Assembly (NCBI RefSeq): GCF_020552705.1
Contig: NZ_JAJBZG010000001.1
Span: 62,001-126,000, forward strand
Direction of reading: 5' to 3'
Length of the DNA: 64,000 bases
Origin: Christiangramia sediminis
GTDB taxonomy: Bacteria; Bacteroidota; Bacteroidia; Flavobacteriales; Flavobacteriaceae
Below are positions 8,701 to 17,400 of this stretch, in pieces; within the stretch, counting starts at the first letter, position 1; each line of letters starts with the position of its first letter. The translations under genes were made by a program, and so were the position numbers. The notes beneath the pieces are model-generated. The model ran no database searches. It was not told where the DNA came from and saw only the letters and a list, made by a program, of their open reading frames with translations.

Positions 8701-8913
8701 GATTTCGATTTGTCTTAATGGCCTGTCCTTTTCTTTGATTTCATTCAAAGCAAATCGGATTGTTTCTGATAAATACAGACTTAAATATTGTGACGCCTCC
8801 TCTTTATCTAAAAGTGTTTCGCTAATGTGGAATTTTTGACAGTCAAGTGTATCTAATTTATTAGATACCAATTTATTTATTAGCTGTTCGTAAAGTCCGG
8901 TTTCAAAACTCAT
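5776..8913 (-). CDS. PLD-family nuclease / SF2 helicase / DUF3427 protein
   Basis: A 1045-residue multidomain DNA enzyme. An N-terminal segment (1-140) of unknown fold is followed by a phospholipase D-type nuclease (about 145-290) with one HKD motif: His224 and Lys226 in RLHAKAYLF, then GYIGSSNLSRSA. One motif implies dimerisation for activity. The SF2 helicase (about 320-690) has motif I AATGTGKT (348-355), motif II DEVH (443-446), motif III LTATPERM and motif VI QQLGRGLR. The C-terminus is DUF3427 (SPTTMYEDYALNKNLFHWQ, then VLLFVRE). The start codon overlaps the Nudix gene stop (ATGA), and the HNH gene follows after 9 bases. Proteins of this build recur in bacterial defence loci; the exact mechanism is unknown to me. 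Confidence 0.9.
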   Translation of the reverse strand: MSFETGLYEQLINKLVSNKLDTLDCQKFHISETLLDKEEASQYLSLYLSETIRFALNEIKEKDRPLRQIEISNKIIKLLAEELKNIDLADNLIENEGRILEAVFSKSNFPYSNLKDRLKEITPYTRLSQSELFTGNNTGISLESEIKKEILSADEICWLVSFIKYSGIRIFKKELEEFTNSGKKLKIITTSYMGATDAKAVEYLSSLPNTEIKVSYNVEHERLHAKAYLFLRNSGFHTGYIGSSNLSRSALTNGLEWNLKVTTQEIGHIIDKFQKTFETYWLDPEFEFYEKGKDQEKLIASLKRQSNQGVNLITTFFDLKPYPYQEEILSKLDSERIIHNRNKNLLVAATGTGKTVISAFDFKRFKNSNPNPKFLFVAHRKEILEQAQRTFQHVLRDSNFGELWVGGYEPQKYDQLFASVQTLNNRLKKLELGDDFFDYIIVDEVHHIKAESYRPILKRFNPQILLGLTATPERMDGGDITGDFHNKIAAEIRLPEALNRKLLSPFQYFALSDSIDLTTVNWRQGKYDINELTKLYTEDDRRLGDILKNCEEYLTDVNDVQALGFCVSQEHARYMAENFTRVGLKADYLVSSNSSNRDELRNKLYKKEINYLFVVDIFNEGVDIPEIDTVLFLRPTESLTIFLQQLGRGLRLAENKDCLTVLDFVGNARPEYDFEHKFRALIGKTHTSVIKEIEDEFPHLPLGCSIVLERKAKEIILKNIKEATEFRRPQLVQKIKSFKNHSSLPLTLSNFIEFHHLRLQQIYKKGSWNRLCAEAGVIEEFSEPNEKEIANFISNRLISCNSVSYLKFIKNLCQSNFSNLNFSEIERLKALMLHYDIWQKSGPDCNFNNLNESLHQISKNPRMIDEILEVVELLMEEIDFVEKPIQLGFEFPLKIHSRYNRNQILVAIRRHKFKKAKPSREGASYEKSINTEALFVTLKKSDKDYSPTTMYEDYALNKNLFHWQTQNSASPNTPKGQAYIKSKKNVLLFVREQAKDEYGFTMGYVFLGEAIFQKHSGEKPMNIEWKLEEAMPAYILKESQKLAVG

Positions 8914-9299
8914 TTAAAATTCTGTATATAATGTTGAACAATTGGTATATCTGCTTCAGCCCAGTCAAAATTTTCTAATTGCCAAATAGCAGCCCATTCT
9001 ATTTTAGAATGTTCTTTTAAATCGATTTCTGAGGTTTGTAGGGAACAGCGAAATGGGATAAGTTTAATAATCTTATTTTCTGAATATTTATGTGTGTTTG
9101 ATGGAAGTCGTTCTAAGATTGTTATTTCTAATCCTAGCTCTTCTTTAATTTCTCGTTTAAGACAATCTTCGAGTGTTTCTCCATTCTCCAGTTTCCCTCC
9201 TGGGAACTCCCACTTCAAAGGAAGCTTCATTTCTGCACTGCGTTGGGCGCATAAAATTCGATCATTATCTTCTATTAATGCACAGGTAACTTGAATCAA
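8910..9299 (-). CDS. Nudix hydrolase, MutT-like (deoxy)nucleoside triphosphatase
   Basis: Hydrolyses nucleoside diphosphates linked to another moiety; the MutT subgroup cleans 8-oxo-dGTP from the nucleotide pool. In 129 residues the Nudix box is perfect: Gly35, Glu41, Arg49-Glu50, Glu53-Glu54 and Gly56 in the pattern Gx5Ex7REUxEExGU. The start VTCALIEDNDRILCAQR and KWEFPGGK are MutT-like. It is the first gene of the operon, with a 4-base overlap (ATGA) into the helicase gene, so it is probably translated with it. Here it more likely acts on a nucleotide made or spent by the nuclease-helicase system than as the housekeeping MutT; this is inference. Confidence 0.93.
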   Translation of the reverse strand: MIQVTCALIEDNDRILCAQRSAEMKLPLKWEFPGGKLENGETLEDCLKREIKEELGLEITILERLPSNTHKYSENKIIKLIPFRCSLQTSEIDLKEHSKIEWAAIWQLENFDWAEADIPIVQHYIQNFK

Positions 9300-9527
9300 C
9301 CGACTTTAAATTATTGTTCAAATTAAAAATACATGTTTAATTGTATAATCTCTTTTTAATTGAAATTACTTTTTAACGTTTTATCCATACACTTCAACAA
9401 AATCATGAATATTAATAAGTATATTTTCTTAGCTTTTAAATCTGATTTTCAGGCTAGGCATTCCGGCTTACTAATTTTTCCAGAACAGCAATAAAACCAC
9501 CTAGCAAACTAAGCATTTAAAATAAAA

Positions 9528-10247
9528 TCACTCCTTTACAAACACCATACAATGCTGCCAGGGTAGGTTGCTGATGTTTTCCTTGAGAACATAGCCATTC
9601 GCCTTAAATTCCTTAACAGCTTGTGCTTCGGTCATTTTATGCAGTTTTTTTATAGGGATAGAAGCATCTTCCCCACGATATTCAATAAGGTATATTTCAC
9701 CATTTTCCCGTAACGCCTTGTGCATGGAAGTTAGCATTTCCACCGGATAACTGAATTCGTGATACACATCTACCATCAGGATCTTATCTACCGAGTTTGC
9801 CGGCAGGTTCACACTTTTTTCTGAGCCTTTTAAAATTTTGATGTTTTCCAGGTCTGCTTCCTTTTTTGCTTTTTTAATGGCTTGTAGCATTTCGTCCTGT
9901 ATATCTACAGCGTAAATGAGGCCTTCTTTGGCGAGTGGCGCCATTTTAAAGACATGGTAACCCGAACCTGCGCCAATATCTGCAATGCGGTCATCGGGCA
10001 GGATGTTCATATTTTTAATAAGTCTGCTGGTGTTTTCTTCCTTTTCACGTTCCGGCCGTTCTAACCAGCTCATTCCTAGGAAGCCCATCACATGTGAGAT
10101 CTCACGACCTTTATAGAACTTTCCAATACCATCAAAACTGCCGGTTTTAAAGACGTAGTTTTCACTGGTATTTTCGGTTTGTCCTTTGCATTGAAAAAAG
10201 AACAGGGAAACAGTCAGGATGAGTAAGGAGTAAATATACTTTTTCAT
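9528..10247 (-). CDS. Class I SAM-dependent methyltransferase, lipoprotein
   Basis: Predicted methyltransferase exported and lipid-anchored. The start MKKYIYSLLILTVSLFFFQC is a lipoprotein signal with cleavage before Cys20. The Rossmann methyltransferase domain starts near residue 90: IADIGAGSGYHVFKMAPLA is motif I, binding SAM, followed by IYAVDIQDEMLQAIKKA and KILMVDVYHEFSYP. A methyltransferase outside the cytoplasm is odd because SAM is cytosolic, yet such lipoprotein methyltransferases recur in Bacteroidetes. The substrate is unknown. It is a single gene with a possible 20-codon ORF 11 bases after its stop. Confidence 0.85.
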   Translation of the reverse strand: MKKYIYSLLILTVSLFFFQCKGQTENTSENYVFKTGSFDGIGKFYKGREISHVMGFLGMSWLERPEREKEENTSRLIKNMNILPDDRIADIGAGSGYHVFKMAPLAKEGLIYAVDIQDEMLQAIKKAKKEADLENIKILKGSEKSVNLPANSVDKILMVDVYHEFSYPVEMLTSMHKALRENGEIYLIEYRGEDASIPIKKLHKMTEAQAVKEFKANGYVLKENISNLPWQHCMVFVKE

Positions 10248-10395
10248 GATATGATTTTGGATATCATAAAGTTACGGAAAGCCTGTGTAAAAGAGATCAT
10301 TTCGGGATATATGAGTCTGAAATTTCTTTTAGAACATGAGCATTATTTAGAACCCGGAATAAAACATTTTTAGAATACCTCTTAGTTGAACTTAA

Positions 10396-10438
10396 AAATA
10401 AAAAAACCACTACCAAATACAGGTTCGCCAGTGGTTTT
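10396..10438 (-). terminator. Rho-independent terminator
   Basis: On the minus strand a 9-base stem (AAAACCACT / AGTGGTTTT) with an 18-base loop runs straight into a T-rich tract. It lies 230 bases after the LytS kinase stop, with a possible small RNA between. Confidence 0.65.
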
Positions 10439-10668
10439 GTGTTCCAAACAATTCCTCGATCACAAGGATCGGACTATTAATTAAAAGATTAGAGAAGCTG
10501 CAGCTACGAAACCCCAATTATGTATTACGACCCTACTCATAATATATAATTTGAAAGCAACCCCAATAATGGTGTAGCCGCCACTTGCTCTAATTTGTTA
10601 TAAAACTAAATATTATGTTAAAGCGAAAGATAAGCATTTAGTAAACGTATCGAATTTGAAAGTTATCG
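10439..10668 (-). ncRNA. Possible small structured RNA or leader with 19-codon ORF
   Basis: This stretch between the kinase stop and the terminator is richer in structure than the intergenic background. On the minus strand, GCGGCTAC and GTAGCTGC can pair over 8 bases, GGGGTT boxes occur twice, and CCGATC...GATCGAGG forms a second hairpin. Within it, 10540-10481 encodes MSRVVIHNWGFVAAASLIF and a stop. It could be a small RNA, a short peptide gene or a long kinase 3' UTR. I do not recognise it as a known RNA family. Confidence 0.3.
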
Positions 10669-13653
10669 TTAGATCTTCAGATTAATTATAACGGAAGTAC
10701 CTTTATTTTTTTCAGAATTTATCTGGATTGTTTCTTCAACATCATAGCCAAGTAAAGCTAAGCGCTCCTTAACCAGACTAACTCCTCTGGATTTATGCAA
10801 TTTGTTTCCGGAGTTTTCAGAAAAGCCTGCCCCATTATCTTCAATCTTGCATTGCAATATATTTTCTGTCAACAAGTTGAAGGAAATTTTTAAAGTTGGA
10901 TTCTGTATACTCGCAGGGAACGCGTGTACAAAAACATTCTCTACAAAGCTTTGCAGCAACATGGTAGGAATTTCAACTTCATAGGTGTCGATCCTAGGAT
11001 CTATTTCCATGACAACCTTAATATTATTATTAAAGCGGGTGTTTTCTACCCGAATATAGGATTGCAGGTATTCAATTTCTTCCACGAGTAAAATACTTGG
11101 TTTGGTACAGTGATCCAGATTTAACCTGATCAATTTGGCGAAATCACCTAAAAATACACTGGCATTATCTATATCACTGTCCATGATATAATTCTGGATG
11201 GAATTCATGGCATTAAAAATAAAATGCGGATTCATCTGGGCCAGTAAAGCCTCCATTTTTGTCTCTTCAAAACGCTTCTGGATCAACCTTTTTTGTGCTT
11301 CGAATCTCCTGGCCTGGTTGATCTGAAATTTATAAAATACATATACCGCCAGTAATATCGAACTTATGATCAGGGCTATGAACCACCAGGTTTGCCAGTA
11401 GGGTGGGAGTATAGACAGTTTTACCAGGGAATCTGTATAATTTAGACCGGTACTTTGATCCAGGACCTTTACATCCACCTCATAGTCATTTGAAGGTAAA
11501 AAAGGCAGGAATATCTCAGGTTTGGAAGTAGGAAGACTCCAGTTTTCACTGGCATTCAATCTATATTGATATTTTAATTTATGCGGATAGGGATGTGCAT
11601 TCGTACTAAATTTAAGTAAGACCGTATTTTCGTTATAAGGAAGCCTTATGTCCTCTTTATCGATATACTGGCCGGAAGGAAATTTAGCATTATTGGTAAA
11701 AACTTCCTTGATCTCTATACTCTTCACCAAAGCATTTGTATCGCTAATGGCATCGAGGTCTATATTATAAAACCCATCCTTGCTGCCAATAGTCAATATA
11801 TTTTTATTCACTTCTGCGCTGAGTAAAGGTTGTTGTAATCCCTGTTCTTCGTCAATGAAGATATAACGGTCTTCGTTATAAAGACTTAATCCTTTTTCGG
11901 TCCCAATTAATAAATTCCCGCGGTATTCCTTTAAAAATGAAATGGTATTCCCCTGTATCTTTGCCCGGGGGATCTTTTTTAATAATTCAAATGAATTGTT
12001 ATCGTTTACGATAAATACATCCCCGAACTCATTTGAAATTGCCAGATCTTTCCCGAAAGTGCTAATGTGCCTTAATTTTTTCTCGCCCCAGATCCCATTT
12101 TGTAAATAAGAATGAAAGTCATTTTTCTTCCAGACATAAAGACCTGAAAAAACAGACAGGAAATAAGTTTTATCATCCTTTTGTAAACTATTAACCACCA
12201 TGGTGGGCGTTTGAGGATCTTCCTGGTTATAATGGATGTAATCTAAAGCATCCAGATCGCTATATACCCTAACACCACCATAAGGATTGGTCTCTATAAG
12301 ATGGCCGTCTGGCGTAAAATTGATCTCTTCTGAATGTACAGGCAGGTAGTGCTTTAATTCGCCGGAAGCTTTAATGGCAAACACACCAATATTGGTGTTT
12401 ATCCAGAATACATTTCCAGATACTTTTATATCATAAAAACTAATATCAGCAGCCCTGGTCGTATAATCCAGTTCATAAAAATCATCTGCATGTTTTGGCA
12501 GGGGTATATTAGTATTCCGTACATAATTCTCCTGCCATTGTTTTAATTGCGATAAACCAAGCCTATGCTCATTTTCAGCATTTTTTAAAATAATCGCATC
12601 GTTCATTAAAACTGCGGAGGTCCCATCAGTCCTTGCAAAACCGAGCACATTTTTTTCTTCGATCTCATGGAATTTTATCTGAGGCTTTAAGGCGATCTCA
12701 AACAAGCCGGCATCCCTGGTTCCCGCATATAGTTTTTCAAAGTCTGGATCATAGGCCAGAGAGATCACTTCTTTACTTGGAATATTGAATTCTGAAGCCC
12801 GGGACATAAAAGCATCATCCTGTATCTCGTAGATGCCGCCGTTAGTATCATAAATTCCCCAGGCAGCAGCAAAAACCTGATCATCTTTTGTTTTTACGTA
12901 GTCCCATATGATGGAGGTGCCAGCTTTATCTGCGGATAGCGTGTCTTTTCCGTTTACATAATCTGCAAGGTTGTTTTTTGTGAAAAAACCCTGGTTACTG
13001 CTGTAAATACTGTCTTTATCCTTAAAAACAGCATAGATATTCTTGTGAGCATTAAGCTTTACTAATTGGGTGTTATTCTTTTCCTCGGTAAATTTATAGA
13101 TTCCGGCTTTATAGCTTGCCAGGTAGACCTTCCGCTTATACTCAAAAAAACCAGTTATCCTGAAAAGCTCCTCTTCCGCAGGAATACTCCAGGAATCAAT
13201 TTTAAAAGTATTGATATCTATCCTGGAAACACCATTGCTGGTTCCAACGTACATATAGTTTCCCTTCGAAAACAATTTGGTTACCTGATTGTGAACCAGG
13301 CCGTGTTTCTCTGAAAGAACCCTGAATTTGAATCCATCATAAACACTGATACCTTCGCCATAGCTTCCAAACCATAGCTTTTTATTTTTATCTTCTGCAA
13401 TGGCCCAACAGCTGTTCAGGGCTAAACCATCCTCTTCAAAAAAGTATTTAAAGACGTCATTTTCTTTTTTAACCACCCCGTTATCTGTACCAATCCAGAG
13501 AATATTATTGCTGTCTACTAACAAAGATCTAACGGCATTGTTTGGCAATTCGTTGGCAGCTGTATAATTTTTACCGGGGAAATTCTGGGAAAAGGCTACA
13601 TTAAACCATAATAAGGAAAAGAGAAAAAATCTAATGGTTTTGTAGAATGGCAT
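10669..13653 (-). CDS. Reg_prop / Y_Y_Y sensor histidine kinase, LytS type
   Basis: Membrane sensor kinase of a two-component system. A start at codon 17 of the longest frame (13653) is chosen because MPFYKTIRFFLFSLLWFNVA is a good signal peptide; the longer version would overlap the regulator by 71 bases. The periplasmic part is a two-component-regulator propeller (repeats such as ILWIGTDNGV, KLWFGSYGEGISVYDG) plus a Y_Y_Y domain (LKYQYRL...NYTDSLVKL). One membrane span (TWWFIALIISSILLAVYVF) leads to a His_kinase domain with the phospho-acceptor His in QMNPHFIFNAMNS and an ATPase with EDNGAGF. Its partner regulator lies upstream, overlapping by 23 bases. The signal is unknown. Confidence 0.9.
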   Translation of the reverse strand: MPFYKTIRFFLFSLLWFNVAFSQNFPGKNYTAANELPNNAVRSLLVDSNNILWIGTDNGVVKKENDVFKYFFEEDGLALNSCWAIAEDKNKKLWFGSYGEGISVYDGFKFRVLSEKHGLVHNQVTKLFSKGNYMYVGTSNGVSRIDINTFKIDSWSIPAEEELFRITGFFEYKRKVYLASYKAGIYKFTEEKNNTQLVKLNAHKNIYAVFKDKDSIYSSNQGFFTKNNLADYVNGKDTLSADKAGTSIIWDYVKTKDDQVFAAAWGIYDTNGGIYEIQDDAFMSRASEFNIPSKEVISLAYDPDFEKLYAGTRDAGLFEIALKPQIKFHEIEEKNVLGFARTDGTSAVLMNDAIILKNAENEHRLGLSQLKQWQENYVRNTNIPLPKHADDFYELDYTTRAADISFYDIKVSGNVFWINTNIGVFAIKASGELKHYLPVHSEEINFTPDGHLIETNPYGGVRVYSDLDALDYIHYNQEDPQTPTMVVNSLQKDDKTYFLSVFSGLYVWKKNDFHSYLQNGIWGEKKLRHISTFGKDLAISNEFGDVFIVNDNNSFELLKKIPRAKIQGNTISFLKEYRGNLLIGTEKGLSLYNEDRYIFIDEEQGLQQPLLSAEVNKNILTIGSKDGFYNIDLDAISDTNALVKSIEIKEVFTNNAKFPSGQYIDKEDIRLPYNENTVLLKFSTNAHPYPHKLKYQYRLNASENWSLPTSKPEIFLPFLPSNDYEVDVKVLDQSTGLNYTDSLVKLSILPPYWQTWWFIALIISSILLAVYVFYKFQINQARRFEAQKRLIQKRFEETKMEALLAQMNPHFIFNAMNSIQNYIMDSDIDNASVFLGDFAKLIRLNLDHCTKPSILLVEEIEYLQSYIRVENTRFNNNIKVVMEIDPRIDTYEVEIPTMLLQSFVENVFVHAFPASIQNPTLKISFNLLTENILQCKIEDNGAGFSENSGNKLHKSRGVSLVKERLALLGYDVEETIQINSEKNKGTSVIINLKI

Positions 13654-14383
13654 TGATAAATTCTTCTTCTTTTCGGAAAGAAACAGGCAGTTTCTCTCCA
13701 TTGGTTAATTCAACTTCCTTATTCGCTTTATGGTATCTTACCACATAATTCAGGTTAATGACGTAGCTTTTATGAATCCTTTGGAAAGACTTCCCGGGAA
13801 GTATCTCTTCCACATATTTTAAGGTTTTCGAGGCCGTTTTCAGGGAACCGTCAATTTTCTTTATGCAACAGTAATTACTCTCGGCCCTGCAATATAATAT
13901 TTGATTGGAATGAATCAGTTCAAATCCTTCGAGGGTCGGGAAAGCAATTTTACTTACGTTCTGGTCATTTACATTAAGGTTCTCCAGCAATAAGGATAAT
14001 TTTTTCTGGGCAGAGCTTCCTTGGTTCCTGGTCTCAAACCTTTTAACGGCATCAGAAAGCTCCAGATGATTTATAGGTTTTAGTAAATAATCCAGGGCGC
14101 TGCGCTTTATCGCTTTTATGGCAAATTGATTGTAAGCTGTGGTAAATATGACTTCAAAATTTACAACATCAAAATACCTGAACAATTCAAAACCATTTTT
14201 TTCAGGCATTTGAATGTCTAAAAAGACCAACTCCGGCTCATGTTTCTTAATGGCAAGTACACCAGAATCTACCGAATTGCATTTTTCAACAATATTGAAT
14301 TTATTAGGGAAATGCCGGTAAAGCGTTTTCTCCAATAAACTTTGGGCATTTATTTCGTCGTCAATTATTACTGCTTTAATCAT
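13631..14383 (-). CDS. LytTR-family response regulator
   Basis: DNA-binding response regulator partnered with the downstream LytS-type kinase. The receiver domain (1-120) shows MIKAVIIDDE with the acidic pocket, the phosphorylated Asp in LVFLDIQMPEKNG, the Thr of FTTAYNQFAIKA and the Lys of YLLKPI. The LytTR DNA-binding domain (about 145-250) contains YCRAESNYCCIKKIDG, SFQRIHKSYVINLNYV and FRKEEEF, all typical. It binds direct repeats rather than palindromes, as known for the family. The kinase starts inside its last 23 bases, so the two are translationally linked. Target genes cannot be told from this window. Confidence 0.94.
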   Translation of the reverse strand: MIKAVIIDDEINAQSLLEKTLYRHFPNKFNIVEKCNSVDSGVLAIKKHEPELVFLDIQMPEKNGFELFRYFDVVNFEVIFTTAYNQFAIKAIKRSALDYLLKPINHLELSDAVKRFETRNQGSSAQKKLSLLLENLNVNDQNVSKIAFPTLEGFELIHSNQILYCRAESNYCCIKKIDGSLKTASKTLKYVEEILPGKSFQRIHKSYVINLNYVVRYHKANKEVELTNGEKLPVSFRKEEEFINAILQNH

Positions 14384-14674
14384 ATAATAAAACTACAATT
14401 ATATGAAGAATATATAACTTCTTTCGGTGTAATGAAAACCCGCGGTGAAAGCCATGTTTTTTTGTTTTTGTAGTTACATCCAGATATAAGCTAATTATTC
14501 CCCGATCTGTATTTAAGGAACTTATTTTGTATTGTTTAAAAACAATTATTAGCCATAAATCAATTTTAACAGCTCCTCAATTTTGTGAGCTTTTGGCCAT
14601 TGCTTAACAGTTCATTTACAACTTCGCGCTACTAAATCATCTAACTTTAAGAAACAATTTATTCAAACGATTTT

Positions 14675-16807
14675 ATGAAAGAAGACAAGAAAAAGGCATC
14701 TAAAAAAGCAGATGACCTACAGAAGAATATTTCTGATGCGGAAGGAAAAACAATGACGACCAACCAGGGCTTAAAAGTTAATGACACCAATAATTCCCTT
14801 AAAGCCGGAGAACGTGGCGCCACACTTTTAGAAGATTTTATCCTTAGGGAAAAGATCACTCACTTTGATCACGAACGAATTCCGGAAAGGATCGTTCATG
14901 CCCGCGGAAGTGGAGCCCATGGATATTTTGAACTGTATGAAAGTCAGGAAGAGATCACCAAAGCCGGGATCTTTACCGATACTTCCAGGAAAACTCCAGT
15001 ATTTGTTCGGTTCTCTACTGTGGCCGGTTCAAAAGGATCGGCAGATATGGCCCGGGATGTTCGCGGTTTTGCTACTAAATTCTATACCGAGGAAGGTATA
15101 TTTGACCTGGTGGGAAATAATATGCCCATTTTCTTTATTCAGGACGCGATGAAATTTCCAGACCTGATCCACTCGGTGAAACCCGAACCGGATCGGGAGA
15201 TTCCCCAGGCAGCTTCAGCCCATGATACTTTCTATGATTTTATTTCCCATACCACAGAAACTCTGCATAACCAGATCTGGGTAATGAGCGACAGGGCTAT
15301 TCCGAGAAGTTTAAGAATGATGGAAGGCTTTGGGATACATACCTTCAGACTTGTAAATGCGGAAGGCAAATCACATTTCGTGAAATTTCACTGGAAACCT
15401 TTACTGGGAGTGAAATCTGTAACCTGGGATGAAGCGGTGAAAATGCATGGAGCCGATTCAGATTTCCATAGAAGAGATCTTTGGGATGCCATAGAGGCAG
15501 GACAATTTCCTGAATGGGAACTGGGACTTCAGGTGGTGCCAGAGGAAGACGAGCATAAATTTGACTTTGACCTGCTAGATCCTACGAAACTGATCCCGGA
15601 AGAAATGGTTCCAGTAAAACGTATTGGGAAAATGACCCTTAACCGTAACCCCGATAATTTCTTTGCGGAAACCGAACAGGTAGCTTTTCATCCCGGACAT
15701 ATAGTGCCAGGAATAGATTTTACCAATGACCCCTTGTTGCAGGGAAGATTATTCTCTTATACAGATACCCAATTGTCACGATTGGGAAGTCCTAACTTTC
15801 ACGAACTACCAATTAACCGTCCCGTAAATGAGGTGCATAACAATCAGAGGGATGCGCAGATGAGAATGACTGTTAATAAAGGAAAAACGGCCTATTTTCC
15901 AAACTCTATTGGTGGAGGATGTCCTCACCTGGCTAAGATAGCTGAAGGTGGTTTTAGCAGTTATGAAGAGCGTATAGATGCTAAAAAAATAAGGGAACGA
16001 AGTGAAAGTTTTAATGATCATTTCTCTCAACCGGCATTGTTTTACCGTAGTTTAAAGGAACACGAGCAGGAACATGTGATACAGGCTTATTCTTTTGAAT
16101 TAGGTAAATGTACCTACGATCATATTAAAGAGCGAATGTTATGGATCCTTCAGCAGATAGATGAAAATCTCGCTAAAAAAGTTGCTGAAAACCTGGGAAT
16201 GGAAATTCCAAAAGAGGTTGAAGGTCCGGTAAATCAAGCTATTGGAGCAGATGCCGATGTGAAAAAGCATCAACCAGGTCCTAAGAAGATGTACCTGGAT
16301 AAATCTGAAGCCCTGAGCCAGGAGCACCTGCCCTCAGAAGGCATAGCGACCCGAAAGATCGCAATGCTGGTAGGAGATGGTTTTAGCGAAAGCGATTATA
16401 ATAAAATGAAAAAACCTCTGGAAGAGGCGGGCGCGATGTTAGAAATAGTTGGCGTTCATGGCGGTACTATTAAGTGTGATAAAGGAGACTCCCATAAAGT
16501 AGATCACGCGCTTATGACCACAGAAAGTGTTCTTTTTGATGCCCTTTATATCCCCGGCGGAAAAGAAAGTATTGCAGCGCTTATGAAACAGGCAAAAGCG
16601 AAGAAGTTTGTAAATGAAGCCCTTAAGCATTGCAAGGCAATAGCTGTAGATGCTGAAGGTGAGAAATTTTTTGATGCTACTTACGGGAAGGATTTTAAAG
16701 ATGATGAAGCTGTTTGCATTAATGCCCAGGCGAAAAAATTCATAAAAGCGATCAGTATGCACCGTAACTGGAAAAGAGAGAAAGCGGCGATGGATATTCC
16801 TGCTTAA
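14675..16807 (+). CDS. katE: Large-subunit catalase HPII with C-terminal DJ-1-like domain
   Basis: Decomposes hydrogen peroxide; clade 2 monofunctional haem catalase. The 710-residue length fits the large-subunit class. The distal His75 lies in [15 protein letters not shown], the distal Asn148 in [10 protein letters not shown], and the proximal haem-ligand Tyr362 in [15 protein letters not shown]. After residue about 545 comes the flavodoxin/DJ-1-like extra domain ([15 protein letters not shown] ... [10 protein letters not shown]) that marks HPII. The N-terminus is lysine-rich. A strong terminator follows. A GIY-YIG gene separates it from an Hsp31/DJ-1 gene and a universal stress gene, suggesting a stress-response neighbourhood. 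Function is secure. Confidence 0.97.
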   Translation: MKEDKKKASKKADDLQKNISDAEGKTMTTNQGLKVNDTNNSLKAGERGATLLEDFILREKITHFDHERIPERIVHARGSGAHGYFELYESQEEITKAGIFTDTSRKTPVFVRFSTVAGSKGSADMARDVRGFATKFYTEEGIFDLVGNNMPIFFIQDAMKFPDLIHSVKPEPDREIPQAASAHDTFYDFISHTTETLHNQIWVMSDRAIPRSLRMMEGFGIHTFRLVNAEGKSHFVKFHWKPLLGVKSVTWDEAVKMHGADSDFHRRDLWDAIEAGQFPEWELGLQVVPEEDEHKFDFDLLDPTKLIPEEMVPVKRIGKMTLNRNPDNFFAETEQVAFHPGHIVPGIDFTNDPLLQGRLFSYTDTQLSRLGSPNFHELPINRPVNEVHNNQRDAQMRMTVNKGKTAYFPNSIGGGCPHLAKIAEGGFSSYEERIDAKKIRERSESFNDHFSQPALFYRSLKEHEQEHVIQAYSFELGKCTYDHIKERMLWILQQIDENLAKKVAENLGMEIPKEVEGPVNQAIGADADVKKHQPGPKKMYLDKSEALSQEHLPSEGIATRKIAMLVGDGFSESDYNKMKKPLEEAGAMLEIVGVHGGTIKCDKGDSHKVDHALMTTESVLFDALYIPGGKESIAALMKQAKAKKFVNEALKHCKAIAVDAEGEKFFDATYGKDFKDDEAVCINAQAKKFIKAISMHRNWKREKAAMDIPA

Positions 16808-16844
16808 ATTTTTCCTGGCTACTATCGTTGTAGCATTTATTAAA

Positions 16845-16883
16845 AAAGGTCCGGAACTTTTAAAAATAGTCGGACCTTTTTTT
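16845..16883 (+). terminator. katE terminator
   Basis: The stem GGTCCG (16848-16853) / CGGACC (16871-16876), flanked by paired A and T runs, ends in TTTTTTT. It lies 38 bases after the katE stop. Confidence 0.8.
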
Positions 16884-16913
16884 ATTTCTAAAATAAACAT
16901 TTTGAATTTGGTT

Positions 16914-17024
16914 GTCACTCTGAGCATAGCAAAGAGTCTCTGCAACATGAGATTCTTCACTTCGCTTTGCGGCGTTCAGAATACACATTTTGTGGATGTC
17001 ACTTAGAGCCACGCGAAGAGTCTC
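16914..17024. repeat. REP-like repeat unit, left of GIY-YIG gene
   Basis: Two copies of a motif of the type GTCACTCTGAGC...AAGAGTCTC head the unit (16914-16943 and 16998-17024). An inverted copy (ATTCTTCACTTCGCTTTGCGGCG, about 16951-16974) lies between them, so the first part is palindromic. The stretch 16975-17024 (TTCAGAATACACATTTTG then GTCACTTAGAGC) recurs at 17401-17455 on the other side of the GIY-YIG gene. Confidence 0.65.
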
Positions 17025-17039
17025 AAATAAAATGATCAT

Positions 17040-17333
17040 TCAGGAATTCCCAGTGTGGATTATGATCGGTAATAAGTTTATTTTTTTGATTCTAAGCCAA
17101 CCTTTAATTTCTTTTTCCCTTAAAATGGCTTCCTGTATCCAGGTATATTTTTCATAATATAAAAGGTAAATGCACTGATATTGAGCTGTAAATGATTTTT
17201 TTCTCAATCGCACACCTTCTGCATGTTCGCTAAGACGTCTTTTAAGGTTATTAGTAACGCCGGTGTATAATACATCTATATTCTTATTAGTAAGAATATA
17301 GATATAATAAGTATGCCATCCCTCGTAAAACAC
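17040..17333 (-). CDS. GIY-YIG nuclease domain protein
   Basis: Small (97-residue) single-domain GIY-YIG endonuclease of the YhbQ-like group. The signature strands are YYIYILTNK and VLYTGVTNNL, followed by the catalytic Arg32 in KRRLSEH; the Glu comes from the KEIKGW segment near the end. The family nicks DNA, and small members occur in many copies in flavobacterial genomes. Here the gene sits tightly between two copies of a short repeat (16975-17024 and 17401-17455), with the left one only 16 bases after its stop. That arrangement suggests the gene travels with, or acts on, the repeat. Its cellular role is unknown. Confidence 0.88.
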   Translation of the reverse strand: MFYEGWHTYYIYILTNKNIDVLYTGVTNNLKRRLSEHAEGVRLRKKSFTAQYQCIYLLYYEKYTWIQEAILREKEIKGWLRIKKINLLPIIIHTGNS

Positions 17334-17400
17334 ACTGGAAATTAGTTAAAATATAATAGTTACTTGTCTAAACATGGAGATTGTTCAGTTACTATGTTCC

